Below the pieces are notes generated by a model. It saw nothing but the letters and a program-made list of their open reading frames with translations. It made no database searches and was not told the origin of the DNA. From CAIWHR01 sp963726765 (GTDB lineage Bacteria; Pseudomonadota; Gammaproteobacteria; Burkholderiales; Casimicrobiaceae): 64,000 nt of DNA. How positions within the stretch are numbered: the stretch's first letter is position 1; each line of letters starts with the position of its first letter. The stretch lies in contig CAVSDH010000004.1 in assembly GCA_963726765.1 (NCBI GenBank), positions 434,001-498,000 of the forward strand, written 5' to 3'. Below are positions 17,878 through 27,361 of the stretch, piece by piece. Made by a program: the position numbers and the translations under genes.

Positions 17878-19209
17878 TCAGTGCTTGAACGTGTGGACGA
17901 GATACAGCGAGATTACGGGAAAGTACACCAGCAGCACGATGCGCACCGCGTCCGACAGCAGGAACGGTACCACGCCCTTGAAGGTCTCCGTGAGCGGCAC
18001 GTCCTTGGCCAGGCGGTTGATGATATAGACATTGAGGCCCACCGGCGGATGGACGAGGCCGACTTCGACCACCATCAGCGCGAGGATGCCGAACCAGATC
18101 GACTTGTCGTCGGTCGACATCCCCCAGAAGTCGAGTGCCATCACCATCGGATAGAAGATCGGGATCGTCAGCAGGATCATCGCCAGCGCGTCCATGACGC
18201 AGCCGAGAAATATGTAGATGACGAGGATCATGAACATCACGAGCAGCGGCGAGAGACCGCTCGCCTTGACCCAGTTCGCGAGCTCGGCCGGCATCTGCGA
18301 CAGCGCAAGGGTCGTGTTCATCATGTCGGCGCCGAGCAGGATCAAGAAGATCATCGCCGTCGACTGCGCCGTGCCGAGCGCGCTGTCGAGCAGGCCCTTT
18401 CCGCGCATTCCGCCGCTGACGATGGCGATCGCACCGCACGCCGCCGCTCCGATGGCGGCGGCCTCCGTCGGGTTTGCCCAGCCACCGTAGATTCCGACGA
18501 TCACCACCAGGAACACGAGCAGGACCGGAAGCACCGCGAGCAGGCTCTGCAGCCGCTCGCGCCAGGCGGCGCGCGGTCCCGCGGGCCCCGCTCCCGGCTT
18601 CAGCGTTACGACGATCTTCACGATCAGCATGTAGCCGAGCATCGCGATGATGCCGGGCAGCACGGCGGCCACGAACAGCTTGCCGATCGATTCCTGCGTC
18701 AGGATCGCGTAGATCACGAGCGGAACCGACGGCGGGATCATGATGCCCAGCGTGCCGCCCGCGGCGAGCGCGCCTGTCGAGAGCGACCCGGAGTAGCCGA
18801 AGCGGCGCAGCTCGGGCAGAGCCACCTGCCCCATCGTCGCAGCGGTCGCGACCGACGAGCCGCAGATCGCGCCGAAGCCCGCGCACGCGCCGATCGCCGC
18901 CATCGCGATGCCGCCGCGAAAATGCCCCAGGAATGCGCCGACGAACCGAAACAGCGATTTCGACAGACCGCCGTGCGTCGCGAATTGTCCCATCAGCAGG
19001 AACAGCGGTATGACGACGAGATCGTAGTTCGACAGCCGCGCGTAGGCGAGATTCTTGAGCGAATTGAGGAGCGCCGCGAGATTGCCGCCGGTCAGGTAGA
19101 GGTATCCGCCGAACCCGACGATGAACATCGAGACGCCGATGGGAATGCGCACGACCATCAGCGTGAGCATCACGCCGAAGATGACGAAACCGACTTCGAT
19201 GCCGCTCAC
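17878..19209 (-). CDS. TRAP transporter large permease (DctM)
   Basis: 443 residues with about a dozen hydrophobic segments and the DctM landmarks: VVIPLFLLMGQF, AAAGGTLGIMIPPSVPLVIY and HPPVGLNVYIIN. Large permease subunits of this family form the sodium-coupled channel part of TRAP carriers. It lies between the binding protein and the small permease gene in the usual order (Q-M-P reading leftwards), with only about 25 bases to dctP, so the three make one operon. The length is normal for the family. Confidence 0.9.
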   Translation of the reverse strand: MSGIEVGFVIFGVMLTLMVVRIPIGVSMFIVGFGGYLYLTGGNLAALLNSLKNLAYARLSNYDLVVIPLFLLMGQFATHGGLSKSLFRFVGAFLGHFRGGIAMAAIGACAGFGAICGSSVATAATMGQVALPELRRFGYSGSLSTGALAAGGTLGIMIPPSVPLVIYAILTQESIGKLFVAAVLPGIIAMLGYMLIVKIVVTLKPGAGPAGPRAAWRERLQSLLAVLPVLLVFLVVIVGIYGGWANPTEAAAIGAAACGAIAIVSGGMRGKGLLDSALGTAQSTAMIFLILLGADMMNTTLALSQMPAELANWVKASGLSPLLVMFMILVIYIFLGCVMDALAMILLTIPIFYPMVMALDFWGMSTDDKSIWFGILALMVVEVGLVHPPVGLNVYIINRLAKDVPLTETFKGVVPFLLSDAVRIVLLVYFPVISLYLVHTFKH

Positions 19210-19237
19210 CGTCGCGCCCCCACACTTGCCACTGCAC

Positions 19238-19784
19238 TCATTCGCGATCCCGCATCGCGAGGCGCAGGCGTTGCACGCACATGTAGAGCCCCGCGGCCGC
19301 CAGCAACGCGAATCCCGGCACCATCAGCGCCTGCGGCTACCCATACGGGCCATCCCAGCACGGCCGACGTTTCGCCGACTTCCCGAACCGACAGCGCGCC
19401 CGCCGCGGTGCGCCACGCGAGCAACGCCCCGAACAGGCCGACCAGCAGCGAGCCGACCGCGTCCATCACTTCGACGACGTGCGGCGGCAGCTTGTGGGTG
19501 AAGAAATCGACCTTGACGTCGCCGTTGACGAGGTGGCACCAGGCAAAGAATGTCGACGACGCGAACGCGGCGCACATCTGCAGCACCTCGACGTCGCCGG
19601 GAACCGGCCACGAAAAGAGCTTGCGGCCGACGATGGAGACGATCGACATCGCGACGAGGCCGACGAATACCAGTCCTCCGCCGATGGCGAGCTGTCGAGC
19701 CGCGGCCGCCAGCGCGCGCCCTCCCGGTCCAAGAACAGGTCCGGCACCGGCCGATTCCCTTGCGGCGTCTTGCAGCATCGTCAT
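19238..19784 (-). CDS. TRAP transporter small permease (DctQ), frameshifted
   Basis: About 180 residues with four hydrophobic segments, including LAIGGGLVFVGLVAMSIVS, and the DctQ signature RKLFSWPVPGDVEVLQM then HLVNGDVKVDFF. The frame slips by one base near 19330-19336: after GWPVWVAAG the true continuation is LMVPGFALLAAAGLYMCVQR and a stop at 19238-19240. Without the slip the end is normal for the family. It forms the small membrane subunit with DctM. The next gene inward starts about 30 bases away. Confidence 0.8.
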
Positions 19785-19858
19785 CCTCCCCTCGGTTCGC
19801 GTGACTTCTGCGTCGAAACCCGCGAACTTCGCAATTCCTGCGCAGATGCCCTGCGCGG

Positions 19859-20278
19859 TCAGTCAAGCAGCTTCCGGATCTCCTCCGGCGGAGCGACAAC
19901 CTGGATCCGTTTCGGATCGTCCGGATGCCGCCGCGCGAACACGCGCGTCTCCTGTCCCTCGACCAGGACGTCGTCACCGCGCCGGATCACGTGCTTCATC
20001 ACGAAGCTTTTCTCGCGCCATTCGTCGATCCACGATTCGATGGCGATCTCCTCGCCGTACGTCGCCGGAAGCCGGAACCTGGCCGAAACATCCACCAGCG
20101 GGGTGCCGATGATACCGGTCGTGGCCTCGAGCTCGCTCCAGGACGCAACTCCCGCGGCGACGAAAAGGTGGCGCGACGCGGCGTCGATCCACCGCAGGAA
20201 GTTGGGATAGTAGACGATCTGCGCCGGATCGCAGTCGCCGAATTCGATCGTGAAGCGAGTCGTGTGCCGCCGGGTCAT
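19859..20278 (-). CDS. Acyl-CoA thioesterase (4HBT/YbgC family)
   Basis: 139 residues, a hot-dog fold of the 4-hydroxybenzoyl-CoA thioesterase group. The active-site segment is FGDCDPAQIVYYPNF, where D17 is the expected nucleophile or base. The longer open frame is ignored because MTRRHTTRF at 20278 overlaps the stop of iorB (ATGA), which signals translational coupling. Its place directly after indolepyruvate oxidoreductase suggests that it releases CoA from the arylacetyl-CoA made by that enzyme, or recycles CoA from dead-end esters. The exact substrate is not visible. Confidence 0.83.
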   Translation of the reverse strand: MTRRHTTRFTIEFGDCDPAQIVYYPNFLRWIDAASRHLFVAAGVASWSELEATTGIIGTPLVDVSARFRLPATYGEEIAIESWIDEWREKSFVMKHVIRRGDDVLVEGQETRVFARRHPDDPKRIQVVAPPEEIRKLLD

Positions 20279-21862
20279 GGCACGGCTTCCGCGGATTTTT
20301 TGCGGTTCACGGCGTGCATCGTCGTCCAGCGGATCGGTTGCGCCTTGACGGGACGCGGGGGTGCGCCGTGCGCGGCGAGCGTCCGATCGAGAGCCGTGCC
20401 CGCTTCGTCGGCCAGCGCCGCCTCGCGCGCGTCGCGGATTGCCCGCGCCCGATCGCAGGGATCGCTTGCTCCTCCTGAAGCGGCGAGATGCGAAAGGATG
20501 TGCATCAGATTTTCCTTTCCCCGCTCGTTGGTCGCGCCGTAGCCCTTCACCAGCCGCGCCGAGTGCGCGATCTCGGACGCCAGTTGCCAATCCTCGGCCG
20601 CCGCCGTGATGACCGCCGAGAGCCACCGCTCGATGTCCGCCTGTTCCGCGGCGTAGCGCGCTCCCCGCCGCCGCAGCCACCGGCATTTCGCCAGTGCGCG
20701 CAGTGCGAGAAATCCCGAAACGCTATCGGTGCGCAACGTGAGCGCAATCGCGAAGGGGTCGCTTGCCGCGCGCCTGTCGCCGGCGGTCCCAGCGGGCGAG
20801 ACGGGAAGCCAGTCGCGGCGGCAGCAGCGTCGCGAATTCCGGCAGGCCCGGCTTGAGGTAATCGACGATGCGTACGATCTCGTCCGCGCCAGCCGCGACT
20901 TCGTGGCGGACACGCGCAAATCGGCTCGCCCGGCATTTGAGGTCGGCGACGCGAACGACGTCGTCGAATGCCATCCAAAGTGCGAGGTATCGCGCAGTCT
21001 CGCGAGTCAGCGCAAAGCCGTGCGCCCCGGCGGGATCGGCAACGCGCTCGGAGGCGAGCACTCGCTGCAGCCGGTCGACGTAAAGGTTTGCATAGTCGCC
21101 GTCCTGGAACGACAGAACGCGTTCGCGGCCGAGCGCGACCATCTCTCGCGTTGCCGCGGGAAACGCTGCGGCGACCGCGTCGACCTTCGCCGACACCGTC
21201 GCCGGAGGGGATTTCCCGGTCGGCACGTTTGCATCCATCGTCGCGCAGGCTCGCGCAAATCCGGCGCGGCTTGCCGCCGCGGCACGCCCCGATCCTTCGA
21301 TGACGGACGCGCAGGCTTCCCGCGAGAACGGCAACACACCGGAAGCGGCAATCGCGCCGTACATCACCGCGCTGACGACCGTACCGGTCTCGCGCGCGGC
21401 CGCCGCCAGGTCGAACGCGACGACGTCGCGATTGTGTTGCCGGATGACCTCCAGCAGCTTGCCGGAATCGAAGCGGCCATCGCCCAATGACATCTTCTCC
21501 GCCGTCGTCAGCGTCCGTGACGTCGAAGCGACCAGCAGCGTGCGGTCCCGCGTCGTCATCCCGGACTGCACGACGCGTGCCGCCTCGAGCAGCTCGGAGG
21601 CGACGACGAGATCGATGCGGCCCGGAACCGGCAGCAGGCTGAGGACGGGCCGTCGCTCGCCCAGTTCGGCAACCGGCACCGGATGGATTTCGATGTAATA
21701 CGTCGTCGCACCGGTGCGTTGCGCGACACCGGGGATCGACGTGCTTTGCGCCGCGTATCCCGCGCGCGTCGCCGCCGTGACGAGCCATTCGGTGAGCACG
21801 CCGCCCCCCTCGCCGCCGAGCGCCGCAATCAGGATGGAGATAGGACGATTCATTCCGGTCAT
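20275..21862 (-). CDS. iorB: Indolepyruvate:ferredoxin oxidoreductase beta subunit, frameshifted
   Basis: The N-terminal part has the gamma-type pyruvate-oxidoreductase fold (LIAALGGEGGGVLTEWLV, STSIPGVAQRTGATTYYIE). A long C-terminal extension typical of betaproteobacterial IorB follows. A one-base slip near 20770 moves the extension into the next frame (AASDPFAIALTLRTDS on to ERGKENLMHILSHLA). Corrected, the protein is about 528 residues. The start at 21862 gives MTGMNRPIS and shares ATGA with the iorA stop. With IorA it decarboxylates arylpyruvates (indole-, phenyl- or hydroxyphenylpyruvate) to the arylacetyl-CoA, reducing ferredoxin. Confidence 0.85.
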
Positions 21863-24012
21863 GCGGGTTGAAGGAGGGAAATCGCCCCGCGCCGGAGGCG
21901 CGCGCCGACGCGCTCGTACCATCGCGGATTGCGAATCACCTCGGCGCGGTAAAACGACGGACAGAGCGTTGCGGCGTGTGCGTTTTCGCCACACAGGCCG
22001 CAGCCCACGCAGCCGTCCAGCACCGTGGCGACCGGATCGACGCGCAGCGGATCCGAGCTCGCCTTGAGCGACAGCGTCGGGCACCCCGACAGCCGGATGC
22101 ACGAATGGTCGCCCGAGCACGTGTCCTCGTCGACGCCGTACTTGACGCGCACGGTGCGCTTGCCCGCGCGAATCATGCCCGCGAGCCAGGGCTTGATGCG
22201 CCGCTGTCGCTCCAGCTGGCACTCGCCCTCCGCGACGATCACCTTGAGCCCCGCGAATTCGGTCGCGAACGCCTCCTCCAGCGTGGCGCGCATCGCGCCC
22301 ACGTCGTAGCTGTCGACGACGCGCAGCCATTTCACGCCGATGCCCTCCAGCGTCCGTTCGATCGCGCGGTTCGCGTGGACGAGGCTTCGTTGCTTGTCCC
22401 CGGCGACCTCCTTCGCCTCGTTGTCCGGCGTGGAGATGATTTCCTGCGTTCCGGTGGCCGACGTATAGCCGTTCTTCATGATGAGCAGCACGGCGTCGCC
22501 ACCATTGAAGAGCGCCGACTGCACGCCGGAAACGAGCCCGTTGTGCCAGAAGCCGCCGTCGCCCATGATCGCCAGCGTGCGCCGTTTCATCACCGGCGAA
22601 ACGCCGGCACGCGACGCGAGGCTCATCCCGTAGCCCAGAATCGTATGGCCCGAGCTGAACGGCTCGAACGACGCGAACGAATGGCATCCGATGTCGGCCG
22701 CGATGTGGAGACGGCCGATGTCCTGCTGAAGGAGCTTCAACGCGGCGAACACCGGCCGCTCGGGACAACCGATACAGAACTGCGGCGGCCGCGCGGGCAG
22801 CGGATTCGCAAGATCGCGCGCGACCGCTGCGCGCCGTGCGGCGTTCGCATCGAGCCACGCCTGCCCTTCCGCCACCGGCAGGTCTGGCGCATGTCGTGCG
22901 GCGAACGCGAGGAGGCCACCCGCGATCACCTCGACGGTGTACTCGCCGGCCATGGTCAGCATGTCCTTGCCATGGATTGGCGTATCGACGTCCTGCCGCC
23001 GGAGCAGCGTGGCGATCTCCTGCTCGATGAACTCGGGCTGGCCTTCCTCGACGACAAGCACTGCGCGTTTCCCGGCGCAGAAGTCGCGAATCTCGTCCGG
23101 CACCAGCGGACAGGTGACGTTGAGCACCAGCAGCGAGGGCACGCTGCCGCCGAAATCATCGGCCAGCGAGAGCTGGTGCAGAGCGGCGATCAGCGTGTTG
23201 TGCAGGCCACCCTGCACGATGATGCCGAGCTCGTCGCGGCGACCGTGGAAATGTTCGTTCAGCCGGTGCCGGGCGATGTAGCGTCGTGCCGCCGGAAGCC
23301 GTTCGGACGTCTTCAGCTTCTCCTGCTGAAACGTCGACGGCGGGTGCGACAACCTGCCGTAATCGAAGGGCGCCGGATCACTCAGCAGATGCCGCTCGGA
23401 CGTTGCCGGCGCGACATTGTCCTTGCAGACGAAGCTCCCCCGCACATGGCAGGCGCGTATCCGCAGCTGCAGCAGCACGGGCGTGCTGGCGGCTTCCGAC
23501 AACGAAAATCCCTCTTCCACCATCCGCACCATGTGTGCGAGCTCGGGGCGCGGGTCGAGCAGGATCAGCGACGACTTGAGCGCAAATGCGGACGTGCGCT
23601 CCTGGATGACGCTCGCGCCCTCGCCGTAGTCTTCGCCAATGACGATCAGCGCTCCGCCCGTGACGCCCGGCGATGCGAGGTTCGACAACGCGTCGGCCGC
23701 GACGTTGGTGCCGACGATCGATTTCCAGGTGACGGCGCCGCGCAGCGGATAGTGGATCGACGCGCCCAGCATCGCTGCGGCGGAAGCCTCGTTCGAGCAC
23801 GCCTCGACATGGACACCGAGCTCGGCCAGATAGTCCTTCGACTGGACGAGCACGTCCATCAGGTGCGACACCGGCGCGCCCTGGTAGCCCCCGACGTAGG
23901 CGACGCCCGACTGCAGCAGCGCCTTGGTGATCGCGAGAATGCCTTCCCCGTGAAACACCTCGCCGTGCCCCAGGCGGAGCTGCGCTGCCTCCCTGCTGAA
24001 AGAGACTTCCAT
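21859..24012 (-). CDS. iorA: Indolepyruvate:ferredoxin oxidoreductase alpha subunit
   Basis: 717 residues. The N-terminal half carries the pyruvate-oxidoreductase alpha domain (AYVGGYQGAPVSHLMDVL). The thiamine-diphosphate domain follows (FCIGCPERPVF, MGDGGFWHNGL with NGYTSATG). A C-terminal ferredoxin-like part carries two Cys clusters (CSGDHSCIRLSGCP and CVGCGLCGEN with CP further on) for [4Fe-4S] centres. The start at 24012 (MEVSFSREA) lies opposite the LysR gene, with a shared 94-base control region. The product would feed the phenylacetyl-CoA pathway encoded at 45-55 kb. Confidence 0.92.
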   Translation of the reverse strand: MEVSFSREAAQLRLGHGEVFHGEGILAITKALLQSGVAYVGGYQGAPVSHLMDVLVQSKDYLAELGVHVEACSNEASAAAMLGASIHYPLRGAVTWKSIVGTNVAADALSNLASPGVTGGALIVIGEDYGEGASVIQERTSAFALKSSLILLDPRPELAHMVRMVEEGFSLSEAASTPVLLQLRIRACHVRGSFVCKDNVAPATSERHLLSDPAPFDYGRLSHPPSTFQQEKLKTSERLPAARRYIARHRLNEHFHGRRDELGIIVQGGLHNTLIAALHQLSLADDFGGSVPSLLVLNVTCPLVPDEIRDFCAGKRAVLVVEEGQPEFIEQEIATLLRRQDVDTPIHGKDMLTMAGEYTVEVIAGGLLAFAARHAPDLPVAEGQAWLDANAARRAAVARDLANPLPARPPQFCIGCPERPVFAALKLLQQDIGRLHIAADIGCHSFASFEPFSSGHTILGYGMSLASRAGVSPVMKRRTLAIMGDGGFWHNGLVSGVQSALFNGGDAVLLIMKNGYTSATGTQEIISTPDNEAKEVAGDKQRSLVHANRAIERTLEGIGVKWLRVVDSYDVGAMRATLEEAFATEFAGLKVIVAEGECQLERQRRIKPWLAGMIRAGKRTVRVKYGVDEDTCSGDHSCIRLSGCPTLSLKASSDPLRVDPVATVLDGCVGCGLCGENAHAATLCPSFYRAEVIRNPRWYERVGARLRRGAISLLQPA

Positions 24013-24065
24013 GGTTCGCGACCGCCTCCGCCTTCGTACGCTCGCCAATCTAGTCGCTGGCGTAT

Positions 24066-24077
24066 TATCTGTCGATA
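24066..24077. promoter_or_regulatory. Candidate LysR operator
   Basis: The dyad TATC-TGTC-GATA lies in the 94-base gap between iorA and the divergent lysR-type gene, within an AT-richer stretch. Its place fits the T-N11-A type sites used by LysR regulators to control a divergent target. No binding evidence is visible beyond symmetry and position. Confidence 0.4.
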
Positions 24078-24106
24078 GCATATTTTTGCGATCCAACATT
24101 CATCAT

Positions 24107-25453
24107 ATGAATACTGCGGACGTCGATCTCAACCTGCTGCACGCGTTTCAAGCGGTGCATGCCGCAGGCAGCGTCACCCGCGCGGCGGAGCGTCTGGGCG
24201 TTTCGCAGCCGACGGTGAGTCATGCGCTCAAGCGGCTTCGCCGACTGTATCGCGACCCGTTGTTCGTGCGAACGCAGGGCGGCATGGCGCCCACCGCCAA
24301 GGCGGACCGGCTCGCCGAAGCCGTGCGCCAGGCGCTTCACGTGCTCGACATTGCGATCCAGGAAGGCGCGCGCTACGACCCGGCGGCGTCCGACCGGACC
24401 TTTCGCCTGCACATGAGCGACATCGGCGAGACGGTGTTCCTTCCCCGCCTCCTTCACGTCCTCGCCCAGCATGCGCCGAACATCCGCCTCGAAACGTACC
24501 AATTCGACGACAAGGACATCGGACCCGCGCTCGAAAGCGGACGCATCGATCTGGCCGTGGGCTACATTCCGGCGCTGTCGGAGGTCGAGCAGACCCCGCT
24601 CCTTTCCGAGCACTACGTCGTGCTGATGCGCTCCGGGCACCCGCTCGCGTCACGCGCGCCGACGCGCGCGGCACTGGCGAAGCTGCGCTACGCGGTCGTG
24701 CGATCGCATGGCGCGACGGCGCGCGCGCTCAAGGACCTGGGACTGTCGGCCAACATCCGCCTCTCGATGCCGCACTTCCTCGTGCTGCCGCGCATCCTCG
24801 CGGAGACCGACCTCGCGGTCGTGATGCCGGCGCGGCTTGCCGAGGTTTTCTGCGCCATGGGCGACTACGCGACGTGGCGCCCTCGCGTCAACCCGAAGGC
24901 GTTTGACGTGAGCCTCCACTGGTCGTGGCGTTACGCGGGCGACCCCGGCATGCGCTGGCTGCGCGAACTCATCGTCACGCTGTTCGGCGAGAAATGCAGG
25001 AGCCCTTCCGGCGAGGGGCAGGTTGCCGCGCGGAACAACGCGACCTCGCTCGTGAAACCGGCGTGCGAGCCAGGTGAGCCGGCCCATCGGCCAGACGCTA
25101 CTTCACAGGGTCAGGATCCACTTGGCCAACGCCTGCAGATCGGCGTCGGACGCCTTGCTCGAGGCATGCGCTTTCGCGCCCTTGGAAGCGGCCACGACGT
25201 CGTTGTCGGTCTTGCCTTTGAACTTCGCGGCGATGTCCTTGAACGACGGGCCCAACTTCTTCGCGTCAACGGCATGGCAGGTCATGCAGCCACTCTTCTG
25301 TGCCAGAGCCGCACCGTCCTGGGCCCGCGCCACTCCGGCCGCGGTCAATGCCACGACCGACGCCATCGCGATCATCGTCAGCTTCATTGCAACTCCTTGT
25401 GGAAATTCCCGGAATTCCCGCGAAAGCCGCGAAACAGAGCCTTCGTCGGATGA
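24107..25453 (+). CDS. LysR-family transcriptional regulator (open frame overruns)
   Basis: The first 300 residues are a standard LysR protein: an N-terminal winged helix-turn-helix (LLHAFQAVHAAGSVTRAAERLGVSQPTVSHALKR region, residues 8-43) and an effector domain (HMSDIGETVFLPRLL, GRIDLAVGYIPAL, YVVLMRSGHPLA). Family similarity ends near 25010 (ELIVTLFGEK). The open frame then continues about 150 residues across the antisense of the cytochrome c gene, which is most likely a frameshift or lost stop rather than a real tail. The divergent position makes it the probable regulator of iorAB and the downstream operon, with an aromatic keto acid as a likely effector. Confidence 0.82.
   Translation: MNTADVDLNLLHAFQAVHAAGSVTRAAERLGVSQPTVSHALKRLRRLYRDPLFVRTQGGMAPTAKADRLAEAVRQALHVLDIAIQEGARYDPAASDRTFRLHMSDIGETVFLPRLLHVLAQHAPNIRLETYQFDDKDIGPALESGRIDLAVGYIPALSEVEQTPLLSEHYVVLMRSGHPLASRAPTRAALAKLRYAVVRSHGATARALKDLGLSANIRLSMPHFLVLPRILAETDLAVVMPARLAEVFCAMGDYATWRPRVNPKAFDVSLHWSWRYAGDPGMRWLRELIVTLFGEKCRSPSGEGQVAARNNATSLVKPACEPGEPAHRPDATSQGQDPLGQRLQIGVGRLARGMRFRALGSGHDVVVGLAFELRGDVLERRAQLLRVNGMAGHAATLLCQSRTVLGPRHSGRGQCHDRRHRDHRQLHCNSLWKFPEFPRKPRNRAFVG
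25103..25387 (-). CDS. Small c-type cytochrome
   Basis: 94 residues: a signal peptide of about 22 residues (ending GVARA), then a single haem-binding motif C34-M-T-C-H38. A GPSFKDIAAKFKGK stretch and a C-terminal helix (ASDADLQALAKWILTL) follow, as in small class I cytochromes c. The protein is periplasmic and carries electrons. After the CXXCH there is no Met to serve as the sixth ligand; H74 lies roughly where the Met loop would be, so the haem may be bis-His or five-coordinate. It overlaps the overlong LysR frame on the other strand. Confidence 0.85.
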   Translation of the reverse strand: MKLTMIAMASVVALTAAGVARAQDGAALAQKSGCMTCHAVDAKKLGPSFKDIAAKFKGKTDNDVVAASKGAKAHASSKASDADLQALAKWILTL

Positions 25454-25682
25454 CTACGTCCGAATTTTTCCACGCGGCCGGCCACCGCACGTTGACCTAG
25501 GGCAAGCCCGCTGCCGGTCGGCCATTCCGGCCTGGCAAAGATTTCGATATCCGACCATTTCGATCAGCAGTCATTCGAGTTTGGGAACATCGGCAGCGGA
25601 GATCGACTCGGTTGACCCGTTGACGGCAACGGCGTAGCGTCGGGGCGTCCGCCTCGAATGTCGGCGAACCGCAAGGACCGCC

Positions 25683-26525
25683 ATGGACACTCCGGAAATT
25701 GAGATCTTCAACGACAGCCTGGCGCGCTGTCTGCGCGGGGACCGGTTCTTCGAGCGCTTCTACGAACTGTTCCTGGCGTCGTCAGAGGAGGTTCGCGACA
25801 AGTTCCGCGCTACCGATTTTCGCAAGCAGCGGCGGATGTTGCAGACGTCGTTTTACATGCTGGTGGAATACATTGCCCTGGGTTGGCCCGAATGCGAGGC
25901 CTACCTCACGCGGATCGCCGCCACCCACAGCAAACAGGGCCGCGACATCGCGCCCCATCTTTACGATCTCTGGCTCGATTGCCTGCTCCGCGCAGTGAAG
26001 GAAAGTGACGATCGGTGGACGGAGGAGGTCGAAAACGCCTGGCGCTACATGATGGGCGCCGGGATCGCCTTCCTGAAGGCGCGCTACGAATCTCCCGTTG
26101 CCGGTCTCAATTCGATCGAATTGACGGGATCTGCGACCCGGGAGATCGAGAACGGTCCTTGCCGACCGATCGCAGGACGCGAATTCTGCGAAACGGCGGA
26201 GGATCGCATTCGATCTATCGGCGCCGCCCTGCGGCTCGATGACGACGGCGTTGCGATTGAACGGGCTCACGAGTTCATGACACCTCATCGAGCGAGTCGA
26301 CCACGCTCGTACCACCCTTTGCTCCGCCTGACGAACCTGACGACGAGAAGCATCGCCGGCACCTCGATGAGCACGCCGACGACGGTCGCCAGCGCGGCAC
26401 CCGATTCGAAGCCGAACAGGCTGATGGCGGTCGCCACCGCCAGCTCGAAGAAGTTGGATGCGCCGATGAGCGCCGAAGGACACGCGACGGCGTGCGCAAC
26501 GCCCAACCGCCGATTCAGCCAGTAG
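25683..26525 (+). CDS. Single-domain globin-like protein (C-terminal part doubtful)
   Basis: Residues about 5-137 have the globin pattern: FNDSLARCLRGDRFFERFYELF, F41 at the CD corner (DKFRATDF), and a candidate proximal H82 in AATHSKQGRDIAPHLYDLW. This form resembles bacterial single-domain globins that bind O2 or NO. After about residue 140 the open frame loses globin character and runs 240 bases into the antisense of the arsenite permease gene, so a frameshift or lost stop near 26100-26250 is suspected. It is convergent with the arsenic operon. Confidence 0.6.
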   Translation: MDTPEIEIFNDSLARCLRGDRFFERFYELFLASSEEVRDKFRATDFRKQRRMLQTSFYMLVEYIALGWPECEAYLTRIAATHSKQGRDIAPHLYDLWLDCLLRAVKESDDRWTEEVENAWRYMMGAGIAFLKARYESPVAGLNSIELTGSATREIENGPCRPIAGREFCETAEDRIRSIGAALRLDDDGVAIERAHEFMTPHRASRPRSYHPLLRLTNLTTRSIAGTSMSTPTTVASAAPDSKPNRLMAVATASSKKLDAPMSAEGHATACATPNRRFSQ

Positions 26526-27361
26526 GCCAGCGCCGAATTGAAGTAGACCTGAATGAGTATGGGGACGGCCAACATCGCGATGATCAGCGGCTGATCGAGG
26601 ATCTGCCGCCCCTGAAATCCGAACAGCACGACGAGCGTCACCAGGAGCGCGGACAGCGACAGCGGATGCAGCCGTCCCAGCAAAGCTTCGAGCGCCGCGT
26701 GCCCTCCGTGGCCCAGGACAAGTCGTCGCCATAGCTGCGCGATGACTACCGGAACGAGAATGTAGAGGACCACGGAAGTCGCGAGCGTCTCCCACGGCAC
26801 CGTGATTGCGGACAGGCCCAGCAGCAGCGCAACCAGCGGGGCGAAAGCGAACAGCATGATCGCGTCGTTGAGGGCTACCTGCGTCAGCGTGAAATTGGCG
26901 TCGCCGTCGGACAGGTTGCTCCAGACGAACACCATCGCGGTGCAAGGTGCAGCGGCAAGGAGTATCAACCCCGCGATGTAGCTGTCGAGCTGATCCGCGG
27001 GCAGCCAGCGCGCGAAGAGATGGCGGACGAACAGCCACCCGAGCAACGCCATCGAGAACGGCTTGACCGCCCAGTTGATGAAGAGCGTCACGCCGATGCC
27101 GCGCAAGTGACGATCGACTTCGTGCAGCGCACCGAAGTCCACCTTCAGCAGCATCGGCACGATCATTACCCAGATGAGAACCGCCACCGGCAGATTGACC
27201 TCGGCGACCTTGAGACTGCCGATGGCCTGAAAGAAGGACGGGAAGACCTGCCCTACGGCGATGCCCGCCGCGATGCACCCGAACACCCACCACGTCAGGT
27301 TGCGTTCGAACGCGCCCATCCGCCTGGCGACCGCGCTGGTACCTGCGGTCATTTCATGCAA
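26285..27361 (-). CDS. acr3: Arsenite efflux permease, ACR3 family
   Basis: 358 residues with about ten hydrophobic segments. The ACR3 signature AAPCTAMVFVWS is present, with the Cys essential for arsenite transport, and a second conserved stretch reads SALIGASNFFELAVA. It expels As(III) made by the ArsC encoded just upstream. The start (MHEMTAG at 27361, or the ATG at 27352) overlaps the arsC stop at 27354. Last gene of the arsR-arsI-arsC-acr3 operon, convergent with the globin gene. Confidence 0.92.
   Translation of the reverse strand: MHEMTAGTSAVARRMGAFERNLTWWVFGCIAAGIAVGQVFPSFFQAIGSLKVAEVNLPVAVLIWVMIVPMLLKVDFGALHEVDRHLRGIGVTLFINWAVKPFSMALLGWLFVRHLFARWLPADQLDSYIAGLILLAAAPCTAMVFVWSNLSDGDANFTLTQVALNDAIMLFAFAPLVALLLGLSAITVPWETLATSVVLYILVPVVIAQLWRRLVLGHGGHAALEALLGRLHPLSLSALLVTLVVLFGFQGRQILDQPLIIAMLAVPILIQVYFNSALAYWLNRRLGVAHAVACPSALIGASNFFELAVATAISLFGFESGAALATVVGVLIEVPAMLLVVRFVRRSKGWYERGRLAR

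Noticed and set aside
17803..20112. 769-codon plus-strand open frame
   Set aside because: It is antisense to the TRAP carrier and thioesterase genes, has His/Arg/Asp-rich shadow composition and no motifs; typical of GC-rich DNA.
21868..24078. 736-codon plus-strand open frame
   Set aside because: Antisense of iorA in phase with its codons; no family features.
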